From: WJMT01 sp964445575
GTDB taxonomy: Bacteria > Acidobacteriota > Aminicenantia > Aminicenantales > Aminicenantaceae
Assembly: GCA_964445575.1 (NCBI GenBank)
Contig: CAYULB010000025.1
Span: 1-28,624, forward strand
Direction: 5' to 3'
Length of the DNA stretch: 28,624 nt
A program made the translations under genes and the position numbers. The notes under the pieces were generated by a model. It searched no databases, had not been told where the DNA came from, and saw only the letters and a program-made list of their open reading frames with translations. How positions within the stretch are numbered: position 1 is the stretch's first letter; the number at the start of each line of letters is the position of its first letter. Of the stretch, positions 16,452-22,944 are shown in pieces.

Positions 16452-16802
16452 TCATAACGACTTCTGGTTTATATGCTCAATGGCTTTGATATAATCTTTC
16501 TCTAGTTTTTTCCAGGGAGCATCAAAGATGTTTTCTTTCGCGATGATGATAAGGTCTTTTGAGTCTTTCAGCAAATGCTTGTTTTTTCGAAAAAGAGCTT
16601 TTATCCATCTTTTCGCTTTGTTCCTCTTTACCGCATTTCCGATTTTTTTTCCAGCAACTGCGGCAAATCTTGAGTGTTTGCAGTTATTGGACCGGTAGAT
16701 GATTTTAAAGTGTTTTCCTCTGTAGCGGTATCCTTGTTTATATATTGATAGAAACTCCCTTTTCTTTTTGATCCTTTCTTCAGGGCTAATGGACTCATTC
16801 AT
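16452..16802 (-). CDS. rnpA: Ribonuclease P protein component
   Basis: The protein subunit that helps the RNase P RNA bind pre-tRNA 5' leaders. The 116-residue basic protein has RIKKKREFLSIYKQGYRYRG and the signature GNAVKRNKAKRWIKALFR. The ATG overlaps the rpmH stop as TAATG, the usual tight pairing. Confidence 0.95.
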   Translation of the reverse strand: MNESISPEERIKKKREFLSIYKQGYRYRGKHFKIIYRSNNCKHSRFAAVAGKKIGNAVKRNKAKRWIKALFRKNKHLLKDSKDLIIIAKENIFDAPWKKLEKDYIKAIEHINQKSL

Positions 16803-16936
16803 TAAACAGAAATTTTTTTTCTGCCTTTTTTCCGTTTATTGTTTATAGCTTTACGCCCACTTTTTTTCTTCATACGGGTAAGAAACCCATGTTTTTTCTT
16901 TCTTTTTCTGTTGTTGGGTTGATATGTTCTCTTCAT
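16802..16936 (-). CDS. rpmH: 50S ribosomal protein L34
   Basis: The 44-residue very basic protein begins MKRTYQPNNRKRKKKHGFL and continues TRMKKKSGRKAINNKRKKG, an unmistakable L34. It is the first gene of the minus-strand cluster and overlaps rnpA by one base (TAATG). The region upstream is occupied by a repeat element whose end lies only about 35 bases from the start codon, so the rpmH promoter is either short or lies within the element. dnaA, which often precedes rpmH divergently, is not here. Confidence 0.97.
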   Translation of the reverse strand: MKRTYQPNNRKRKKKHGFLTRMKKKSGRKAINNKRKKGRKKISV

Positions 16937-16970
16937 CTTCTTTGTCTTTTATTTTAATGGTTTGGATTGG

Positions 16971-17199
16971 CCTGAACTATTCATAGGGAAACCATCATTT
17001 TTTACTTTTATATGCATGCCAATGTGAAATTCAGGTTGGGTTTGTACTCCCTTCAGATTTTTTACGCCATTCTTCCTACTTTGTCCTCGCCTGCTGCGCA
17101 GCTCAATTAGAACAATCAGAAGACTAAATCTTCATTTGCGCCCGAGCTGCTCCTGAATTTCATTAAGCTCGTGCAACCTCGACTTATGAATAATCCAGG
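16971..17199 (-). repeat. Dispersed inverted-repeat element, copy B (complete, 229 bp)
   Basis: The ends are CCTGAACTATTCATA (16971-16985) and, on the other strand, CCTGGATTATTCATA (17185-17199), matching at 13 of 15 positions. An inner perfect 11-base inverted repeat pairs 17025-17035 with 17152-17162, and a CGAGCT/AGCTCG hairpin flanks the latter. Read on the minus strand, its interior aligns with copy A at the window start (27 of 29 identical over 17047-17075). There is no reading frame of note. It looks like a non-autonomous miniature element or a structured repeat and fills most of the rpmH-carD intergenic region. Confidence 0.72.
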
Positions 17200-17292
17200 C
17201 TTGTATGTTAATAAACAATACCTTATCTGTCAAGCTTGTTTTCAGTCCCCCTCATAACGGGTTTGGAAATGCTTGCCTTGCTTATTTTTTGT

Positions 17293-17321
17293 TTGACTCA
17301 AGGGGTATGATTTATTATAAT
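17293..17321 (+). promoter_or_regulatory. Sigma-70-type promoter for carD
   Basis: TTGACT (17293-17298), a 17-base spacer and TATAAT (17316-17321) form a near-perfect housekeeping promoter. The start codon of the CarD-family gene lies 11 bases after the -10 box, leaving a leader of only about three to five bases and no room for a Shine-Dalgarno sequence. The rest of 17200-17292 shows nothing else; I found no convincing DnaA boxes. Confidence 0.8.
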
Positions 17322-17332
17322 TTTATACTAGT

Positions 17333-17851
17333 ATGTACTACTTCTCGATTGGAGATAAAGTCATTTATCCTAACCAGGGGATCGGGATAGTTGAGGATAT
17401 CCAGAAGCAGAAATTATACGGAGTAGAATCTAGGGTGTGCCGAGTGAGGATTGTTTCTAATGGAACACTGGTATTAATCCCCTACTCAAGTATCAGAGAA
17501 ATGGGAATCAGAAAGCTGGTGAGTCAGGAAAAAGTAGAAAAGATCTACGGTTTCATGAAGAATGGATTTATAGATATAACTGAAAATTGGAAGGGAAGAC
17601 ATAGGGAACACGAAGACCTTATGAAGACTGGTTCTATTCGGGATATAGCCTTTGTTCTTAAAAGTCTTTATTATTTGAACCTTACTAAGCCTTTATCTTT
17701 TCGAGAGAAGAAAATGATGGAAAAGGCCAAGAGACTGCTGATATCTGAGATCTCAGAAGTGATTGATGTTCCAAAGGAAGAGGTGGAGGAGAAGATTTTC
17801 AGGAACTTGTCCATATGTTTTAAAGATGTCATTTTTCGGGTAGATTCCTGA
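17333..17851 (+). CDS. carD: CarD-family transcriptional regulator
   Basis: A predicted RNA-polymerase-binding transcription factor of the CarD/CdnL/TRCF-RID family. The 172-residue protein has the N-terminal Tudor-like polymerase-interacting domain (FSIGDKVIYPNQGIGIVEDI, then VLIPYSSIREMGIRKL). The C-terminal helical domain, about 75-160, includes KPLSFREKKMMEKAKRLLISEI, which is the family's conserved stretch. CdnL-type members stabilise open complexes at housekeeping promoters, often rRNA. The gene is probably read from a leaderless or nearly leaderless transcript and starts a rightward unit followed by smpB. Confidence 0.88.
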   Translation: MYYFSIGDKVIYPNQGIGIVEDIQKQKLYGVESRVCRVRIVSNGTLVLIPYSSIREMGIRKLVSQEKVEKIYGFMKNGFIDITENWKGRHREHEDLMKTGSIRDIAFVLKSLYYLNLTKPLSFREKKMMEKAKRLLISEISEVIDVPKEEVEEKIFRNLSICFKDVIFRVDS

Positions 17852-17907
17852 AAAAGTTTTTATAACCAAACCAATTTTTTCCTGCTAACAATTATTTGTA
17901 TTATAAA

Positions 17908-17922
17908 CCTGGATTATTCATT
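17908..17922 (+). repeat. Solo terminal end of the dispersed repeat at the smpB start
   Basis: CCTGGATTATTCATT is 14 of 15 identical to the end of copy B read on the minus strand. It stops directly before the ATG of smpB. No partner end is seen nearby. It may be a relic of the element or a chance match. Confidence 0.4.
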
Positions 17923-18378
17923 ATGAGAGTGGTTGCAAAAAATAAAAAGGCTTCTTTTAATTATGACATTGTTGATACTTATGAAGCGGGCATCTCTTTA
18001 ACGGGGAGTGAAGTGAAGTCAATAAGAGAGGGAAAAATAAGCATAAAGGAAAGTTATGTGGATATCAAAGATGGAGAAGTGTATCTAATCAACTGCCATA
18101 TAAGCCATTATGAAGCGGCAAATCTTCTCAATCACAAGCCTCTTCGAGACCGGAAACTGCTGCTTCATAAGCAGGAAATAAAACGTCTGACCGGTAAAAT
18201 CAAACAAAAAGGATTGACCGTCATTCCCACAAAAGTGGTGATCAATGATAAAGGGCTCATAAAAGTGGAAATTGCTTTGGCAAGGGGTAAAAAGGTTTAT
18301 GAAAAAAGGGAGACCATCAAAGAGAGAGACAGAGAAAGAGACATGAGAGCTCAATTAAAAAGATATCAAAAGAGATAA
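17923..18378 (+). CDS. smpB: SsrA-binding protein SmpB
   Basis: Binds tmRNA and brings it to stalled ribosomes in trans-translation. The 151-residue protein has VVAKNKKASFNYDIVDTYEAGI, LTGSEVKSIREGKISIKESYV, the conserved HISHYEAAN, HKPLRDRKLLLHKQEI, KVEIALARGKKVYEKRE and the basic C-terminal tail RDMRAQLKRYQKR. The start at 17923 fits the family; a longer reading to 17896 adds non-conserved residues. No good ribosome-binding site precedes the ATG, where a repeat end lies. Confidence 0.96.
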   Translation: MRVVAKNKKASFNYDIVDTYEAGISLTGSEVKSIREGKISIKESYVDIKDGEVYLINCHISHYEAANLLNHKPLRDRKLLLHKQEIKRLTGKIKQKGLTVIPTKVVINDKGLIKVEIALARGKKVYEKRETIKERDRERDMRAQLKRYQKR

Positions 18379-18402
18379 AATCTTACACTTAAAGAGGGAA
18401 AA

Positions 18403-19608
18403 ATGGCTAATGTAAAGAAAAAAAAAGGTGTGATCGGAATTCTCACTGGAGGGGGTGATGTGCCGGGATTGAATCCAGCCATTAGAGCCATTACCATTAG
18501 AGCTCTTCGTGAGGGGTATAAAGTTATAGGAATTCGCAATGGATGGGCTGGATTAGTCGAGATAAACCGGGACGACAAATCGACGCAAAATCATTATTAT
18601 CAGACACTTACAGAAGATATTGTGAATAAAGCAGGACGGACCGGAGGCACTTTTTTACACACTTCCCGGACCCGGCCGAGCCATATCCCCCAAGTAAATG
18701 TTCCTGTTTTTTTGAAAGATAAATACAACAAGGAGACTAATGACCTTACTGAAGAAGTACTGAAAAACTTAGATTATCTTGGAATTGACTATCTCATCCC
18801 GGTGGGTGGAGATGATACTTTGAGTTATGCAGTAAGTTTGCACAAAGAAGGAATCAAAGTTATTGGCATCCCAAAAACCATGGATAATGATGTTCCTGGG
18901 ACTGACTACTGCATTGGATTTAGCACCTGTGTGACCCGCATCATTAGTCTGACTCACTCATTGAGGACAACAGCAGGCTCCCATGAAAGATTTTTAGTGA
19001 TAGAAGTTTTTGGTCGTTATGCAGGATACACGGCTTTGATTCCTACCATGGCAGGGGCAGCGAATAGATGCGTGATTCCCGAGTATACCTTTAACATCGA
19101 GCATTTGTGTGAATTGCTTACTCAAGATCGTTTAACAAATCCCAGTAAATATTCAGTGGTGTTGGTTTCAGAGGGTGCTGTATTTGAAGGTGGGGAGATG
19201 ATTTTTGAAAGCGATGAAAAGGATATGTTCGGACATAGAAAATTGGGTGGAATTGGAGACCTTGTTTCAAACCAACTGAAGGAACTGTCTCCCAAATACA
19301 ATCAAGGAAGAAGAATAAATGTGATAAATCAAAGGTTAAGTTATTTGGTGAGATGTGGAGACCCTGATGCTATAGATTCTATAGTTCCCATGGCTTTTGG
19401 AAATTTAGCATTAGACCTCATTTTAGAGAAAGCTTCGGGGCGCATGGTTTCTTTGAGAAATGGGCAGTATGACAATGTTCCGATTGAAGTCGTGACAAGC
19501 ACAAAAAAGACAGTTGACGTCAGTAAATATTACAATACCGAGCGGCTCAGACCCTATTATAAGAGTTTTAATTATAAACCTTTGTTTATCATGACCAGCG
19601 ACTACTAG
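18403..19608 (+). CDS. pfp: 6-phosphofructokinase, probably pyrophosphate-dependent
   Basis: Phosphorylates fructose-6-phosphate in glycolysis. The 401-residue protein has GGGDVPGLNPAIR (16-28), GGDD (135-138) and PKTMDND (157-163), with the catalytic Asp161. It also has AGSHERF and VIEVFGRYAGYTAL for substrate binding. In ATP-dependent enzymes the positions equivalent to Asp138 and Lys158 are usually Gly (E. coli Gly104 and Gly124). Asp and Lys at these sites are the known pyrophosphate-dependent signature, so a reversible PPi enzyme is predicted. AGAGGG lies just before the ATG, 24 bases after smpB. Confidence 0.9.
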   Translation: MANVKKKKGVIGILTGGGDVPGLNPAIRAITIRALREGYKVIGIRNGWAGLVEINRDDKSTQNHYYQTLTEDIVNKAGRTGGTFLHTSRTRPSHIPQVNVPVFLKDKYNKETNDLTEEVLKNLDYLGIDYLIPVGGDDTLSYAVSLHKEGIKVIGIPKTMDNDVPGTDYCIGFSTCVTRIISLTHSLRTTAGSHERFLVIEVFGRYAGYTALIPTMAGAANRCVIPEYTFNIEHLCELLTQDRLTNPSKYSVVLVSEGAVFEGGEMIFESDEKDMFGHRKLGGIGDLVSNQLKELSPKYNQGRRINVINQRLSYLVRCGDPDAIDSIVPMAFGNLALDLILEKASGRMVSLRNGQYDNVPIEVVTSTKKTVDVSKYYNTERLRPYYKSFNYKPLFIMTSDY

Positions 19609-19658
19609 CTTTATTCATAAAAAACCCCAGCCCCATGTTATTTTCTTTTGATGATAGT

Positions 19659-19758
19659 NNNNNNNNNNNNNNNNNNNNNNNNNNNNNNNNNNNNNNNNNN
19701 NNNNNNNNNNNNNNNNNNNNNNNNNNNNNNNNNNNNNNNNNNNNNNNNNNNNNNNNNN
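19659..19758. other. Assembly gap (100 N) flanked by a 55-bp duplication
   Basis: The 55 bases before the Ns (19604-19658) are identical to the 55 bases after them (19759-19813). The two contigs therefore appear to overlap, and the gap and one copy are likely artefacts. If merged, the pfp and pdxA stops would face each other about 30 bases apart. Confidence 0.9.
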
Positions 19759-19792
19759 ACTAGCTTTATTCATAAAAAACCCCAGCCCCATG

Positions 19793-20812
19793 TTATTTTC
19801 TTTTGATGATAGTAAGTTTATGAAGGGGCTGGTGGTGCTGATTCAGAGCAAACTGAACCGCCATTTTTATGGCTTCCCGCATGCTGGTGGGATCTGCAGT
19901 TCCTTTTCCTGCTATATCAAAGGCGGTTCCATGGTCAGGAGACGTCCGAACAAAGGGAAGGCCAAGAGTCACATTAACCCCGTTATTGAAAGATATGGTT
20001 TTAAAGGCGATGAGTCCCTGGTCATGATAGAGAGCAGTCACTATTTTATAAGTGTCTTTATAAGCTTTTTGATAGACAGTATCTGGAGAAAAAGGGCCGC
20101 TTATTTTGACTCCTTTCTTTTGGGCTGCTTCTATTGCAGGAAGTATCTCAGTGATTTCTTCGTTGCCCATGATTCCCTTTTCTCCAGCGTGGGGGTTCAG
20201 TCCCGGGACAAGAAGATGGAATTTTTTGTCGCTTACTTTTTGAGAAAATTTGTTCAGTCTTAAAAAAAAGTCAATCAGGCTGTTTTTTTTGATTTTATTT
20301 AAAGCCTCTCTTAAAGGAATGTGATGAGTGAACAAAGCAACATTAAGGTTTTTGGAAAAAAAGGACATAATCGCTTCAGGATAGTCCCTGCAGAGATATT
20401 CGGTATGACCCGCCCAATTTGCCCCTGCCAGCTTCCATGACTCTTTGGAAATAGGGGCTGTAACCACCGCGTCAACAAAGCCTTTTTTGGCGAGCTCAAT
20501 GGCTTTTTGGAAAGATTGGAAAGATATTTTTCCATTTTCCTTACGGGGATTACCTGAGCGGAGGGATTTCAGGGGACATGGAATATTATGGATGGTTATT
20601 CTAGGTGCCTTGAGTGAATTTTTTGGTTTATAGTCAGCTATGTTTGTTTGAAGGCCGGATTCATTTATTTCATTTATAACAAGGCTTCTTGGTCCCACTA
20701 TGACATAATCGGCAGCAGGAATATCCGAGGATGAAAACAGAGCCTTTACCGTGACTTCAGGCCCAATTCCTCCTGGGTCTCCTAAACTGATGGCGATTTT
20801 TACGGGCTGCAT
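19793..20812 (-). CDS. pdxA: 4-hydroxythreonine-4-phosphate dehydrogenase
   Basis: Oxidises 4-phosphohydroxy-L-threonine in the DXP-dependent pyridoxal phosphate pathway. The 339-residue protein has ISLGDPGGIGPEV at the N-terminus, VVTAPISKESW, AGHTEYL (metal-binding His), GLNPHAGEKG, ALYHDQGLIAFK and FVRTSPDHGTAFDIAG, all characteristic of PdxA. The 21 bases coding for its C-terminal end also appear left of the N-run as part of the duplicated overlap. It lies 27 bases after the Hfq-like gene on the same strand. An 8-base inverted repeat (19782-19789 with 19825-19832) spans the stop region but lacks a T-run, so I do not call a terminator. Confidence 0.95.
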   Translation of the reverse strand: MQPVKIAISLGDPGGIGPEVTVKALFSSSDIPAADYVIVGPRSLVINEINESGLQTNIADYKPKNSLKAPRITIHNIPCPLKSLRSGNPRKENGKISFQSFQKAIELAKKGFVDAVVTAPISKESWKLAGANWAGHTEYLCRDYPEAIMSFFSKNLNVALFTHHIPLREALNKIKKNSLIDFFLRLNKFSQKVSDKKFHLLVPGLNPHAGEKGIMGNEEITEILPAIEAAQKKGVKISGPFSPDTVYQKAYKDTYKIVTALYHDQGLIAFKTISFNNGVNVTLGLPFVRTSPDHGTAFDIAGKGTADPTSMREAIKMAVQFALNQHHQPLHKLTIIKRK

Positions 20813-20839
20813 CTCATCCAGAAAAGAGGTTATCAGGAC

Positions 20840-21148
20840 TTAGCTTTTTGATTTTTTGTCCTGATTTAATTTGTATAAATATTTAATGTTATTTTTGTAA
20901 ATCAAAAGGTTGGGAACATTTTTTCTGGTTATTTTAAGGCAGTTTATATCATACCATTCAATCTGTCCTTCAATCTTTTCCCCATCCATGAGCACAACTC
21001 CCATTAAAGTTTTTTTGTTCATCTGTTTCAGATAATAATAGTTTTCAGCATGGGTTTCATAGCGGGGATGAGATTTTTTTGTGGAAGGATTTGTCTTTTT
21101 GTTGTTTTTATAATGAGAAAATTTTGGGCGGATTAGCTTTCTATTCAT
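20840..21148 (-). CDS. hfq: Hfq-like RNA chaperone with basic N-terminal extension
   Basis: A 102-residue protein whose residues 37-93 match the Hfq/LSm fold. The region YYLKQMNKKTLMGVVLMDGE is followed by KIEGQIEWYDINCLKI (Sm1-like), then LLIYKNNIKYLYK in place of the usual YKHAIS of Sm2. Canonical Hfq has almost nothing before the Sm fold and a C-terminal tail; here a Lys/His/Asn-rich extension of about 36 residues precedes it and the tail is short. The start at 21148 has GGGAG seven bases upstream; an ORF extension to 21235 lacks family features. Hfq would pair small RNAs with messages. The altered Sm2 motif means RNA-binding may differ. Confidence 0.7.
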   Translation of the reverse strand: MNRKLIRPKFSHYKNNKKTNPSTKKSHPRYETHAENYYYLKQMNKKTLMGVVLMDGEKIEGQIEWYDINCLKITRKNVPNLLIYKNNIKYLYKLNQDKKSKS

Positions 21149-21267
21149 ATGAGTTCTCCCAGGAGATATTTTTTCTGTAAGAGAAACGGAATTTACTGTT
21201 AAAATCAGTATAACATGACCCTTGTGTTTTTTCAATGCTTCCTAGCTTTTGATAAGAATAAAGATAC

Positions 21268-21360
21268 TTAAAGATTAAATATAGTGCTTCCGTAATTGAT
21301 CCCAAAGTGAGAACCGAATACAGCGGTGCCAATGATTCCGATCAGAAGAAGTGCGTTCAT
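21268..21360 (-). CDS. Possible 30-residue hydrophobic small protein
   Basis: The frame reads MNALLLIGIIGTAVFGSHFG and then ten more residues; the first 15 could form a membrane segment. It lies 23 bases after the pseudogene described next. A GTG 18 bases earlier could also serve as start, and the nearest AGGGGA is badly spaced for either. It may be a chance frame or a gene remnant. The remaining bases between the Hfq-like gene and the pseudogene show nothing. Confidence 0.2.
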   Translation of the reverse strand: MNALLLIGIIGTAVFGSHFGINYGSTIFNL

Positions 21361-21383
21361 CTTTTTATTCTGAATCACTCCCC

Positions 21384-21850
21384 TTATTTAATTCTAATAA
21401 CCCGTCCTACACCCATGGAAATAAAGTTGTCCTTGTATTCCGCGGCAAAGAGGTCAATGGCTTCACTTCCTGTACAGTGAGTGGCACCGCACCGGGTGAC
21501 ACCCAACTCCCGGAATTGCTCGATGATATGGAGGACCTGACTTTCAGGGGTAGAGTTTAAATGAAATCCCCCTAGGAGATATCTACTCCCAGCGTTTCAA
21601 TATTATGCCATAGAATATCGGGCTGAGTACCTGTATCAAAAAGAATGGTCTTTTCGGTCCCTTGTATCAGGCAGGAAAATCCCCAATCAGCCTTGGTTCC
21701 CTCGGTATGAACATAATTGTCATAAAGAATGGTGATTTTCACTTCATCTGAGGTTTCCTGTGACGAGTCCGATTGGGAAGCAGCGGCGGCACAAACAGCC
21801 GTACACAGGAAAACGATCAAAAGAAAAGCGAAATGTTTGAATTTAGACAT
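21384..21850 (-). pseudogene. Exported metallo-beta-lactamase-fold hydrolase, internal deletion
   Basis: The 5' part encodes a signal peptide (MSKFKHFAFLLIVFLCTAVC, then AAA) and the start of an MBL-fold protein: ITILYDNYVHTEGTKADWGF, then TILFDTGTQPDILWHNIETLG and VDIS, ending at a TAG. Directly after the TAG, in the same frame, the sequence continues GGFHLNSTPESQVLHII, then TRCGATHCTGSEAIDLF and ends NFISMGVGRVIRIK before TAA at 21384. In intact relatives (the family annotated as aminobenzene 5'-phosphate synthase-like MBL hydrolases) these two parts are separated by more than 100 residues with the HxHxDH metal site. The deletion makes a working enzyme unlikely. Confidence 0.8.
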
Positions 21851-21938
21851 TTTGATTCCCCCAGATTATATCCATGTGAGTGTTATTTTATTAGGAAATG
21901 AAGGTCGAGGTCAATATCCCTTATTAAATCATAACTAA

Positions 21939-22153
21939 CCTGAACTATTAATAAAAAAATGGTGATGTTTTTAATATTTAATTTCATAGTGAATATAGGT
22001 GAACGGGTAACACGGTACTGTTTTTAAATANNNNNNNNNNNNNNNNNNNNNNNNNNNNNNNNNNNNNNNNNNNNNNNNNNNNNNNNNNNNNNNNNNNNNN
22101 NNNNNNNNNNNNNNNNNNNNNNNNNNNNNNGTACTGTTTTTAAATAATCCAGG
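21939..22153. repeat. Short copy C of the dispersed inverted-repeat element, spanning an assembly gap
   Basis: The left end CCTGAACTATTAATA (21939-21953) and the right end, read on the minus strand CCTGGATTATTTAAA (22139-22153), match the left and right ends of copy B. The first 29 bases also match copy A read inward at 26 of 29 positions. Without the Ns and the duplicated 16 bases its true length would be about 99 bp. The flanks 21851-21938 and 22154-22202 are AT-rich and show no gene. Confidence 0.5.
22031..22130. other. Assembly gap (100 N) flanked by a 16-bp duplication
   Basis: GTACTGTTTTTAAATA ends the left flank (22015-22030) and begins the right flank (22131-22146). The contigs probably overlap by these 16 bases. 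Sixteen bases is short enough that a real gap with a direct repeat at each side remains possible. Confidence 0.8.
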
Positions 22154-22202
22154 AAGAGTAATTAAAATTAAAAAGAGAGGAACATTTTTTATTTCAAATT
22201 CG

Positions 22203-22208
22203 TATAAT
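22203..22208 (+). promoter_or_regulatory. Probable -10 box for the lipoprotein gene
   Basis: A perfect TATAAT lies 20 bases before the start codon of the next gene, with AAGGAAGAG as ribosome-binding site in between. No good -35 box is seen at the normal distance. Confidence 0.45.
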
Positions 22209-22228
22209 ACAATAAAAAGGAAGAGAAG

Positions 22229-22936
22229 ATGAGAATAAATAAGCTCTATGGAATGGGACTCATGGTGTTTTTATTGTTTGTGGCTTCATCCTGTATCCCT
22301 ACGGGGGAACTGCAGGAGGATTCCCGCAAGGTAGATCTGGAAGGAGCTCAATCTGTAGAAGTGAAGATTGAGTTTGGAGCGGGTGAAATAGAGGTGTCCG
22401 GGGGAGCTGAAGGCCTTATGGCCGGAGTCTTTCAATACAATGTTGAACAGTGGCGGCCTGAAGTCGATTATCGGGTTAGGGATAATAGAGGATTTCTATC
22501 GGTCCGACAAGGAAATTCTTCGGGAATACCCGCAGGAAATGGAAAGAACCTATGGGATATTTATTTAAATGAACAGATCCCTGTAGATTTAATCATAGAT
22601 ATGGGAGCCGGGGAAGGAGACCTCAATCTGCAGCATATAAACTTAATTTCTCTGGATTTGGATATGGGAGTAGGAGAACTCAATGTAGACCTGTCAGGGA
22701 AATACCTTCATGATGTGAATGTTTCTATTGACGGCGGTGTTGGTTCAACCACCTTATTCCTTCCAAGAGATATCGGGGTCATGGTTAAAGCAAGTAAAGG
22801 TCTCGGGTCAATGAGTTCCAAAGGCTTTATTAAAAAAGGAGATACTCTGGTTAATGAAGCCTATGGGAAGACAGATGTGGAGATAAATGTAAAGATAGAC
22901 ACAGGAATCGGAAGCATTACTCTTAAGCTTATGTGA
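22229..22936 (+). CDS. Lipoprotein with toast-rack (LiaF-like) beta-repeat domain
   Basis: A 235-residue protein with a lipoprotein signal peptide (hydrophobic 7-20, then ASSC with Cys22 as the lipidation site). The mature part has VEVKIEFGAGEIEVSGGAEG followed by PEVDYRVRDNRGFLSV, then repeated short beta strands with glycine turns such as IDMGAGEGDLNL, LDMGVGELNVDLSG and DTGIGSITLKLM. This is the pattern of the toast-rack/DUF2154 and DUF4097-like families, some of which belong to cell-envelope stress systems. The ligand and role are unknown. It converges with the S9 peptidase, the stops lying 8 bases apart. Confidence 0.75.
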   Translation: MRINKLYGMGLMVFLLFVASSCIPTGELQEDSRKVDLEGAQSVEVKIEFGAGEIEVSGGAEGLMAGVFQYNVEQWRPEVDYRVRDNRGFLSVRQGNSSGIPAGNGKNLWDIYLNEQIPVDLIIDMGAGEGDLNLQHINLISLDLDMGVGELNVDLSGKYLHDVNVSIDGGVGSTTLFLPRDIGVMVKASKGLGSMSSKGFIKKGDTLVNEAYGKTDVEINVKIDTGIGSITLKLM

Positions 22937-22944
22937 TTTATGGT

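Noticed and set aside
16937..17332. Replication origin between rpmH and carD
   Set aside because: No DnaA boxes matching TTATNCACA and no dnaA gene; most of the space is taken by the repeat element.
19782..19832. Terminator between pfp and pdxA
   Set aside because: The inverted repeat has only eight paired bases, a 35-base loop, no following T-run, and lies partly within pdxA.
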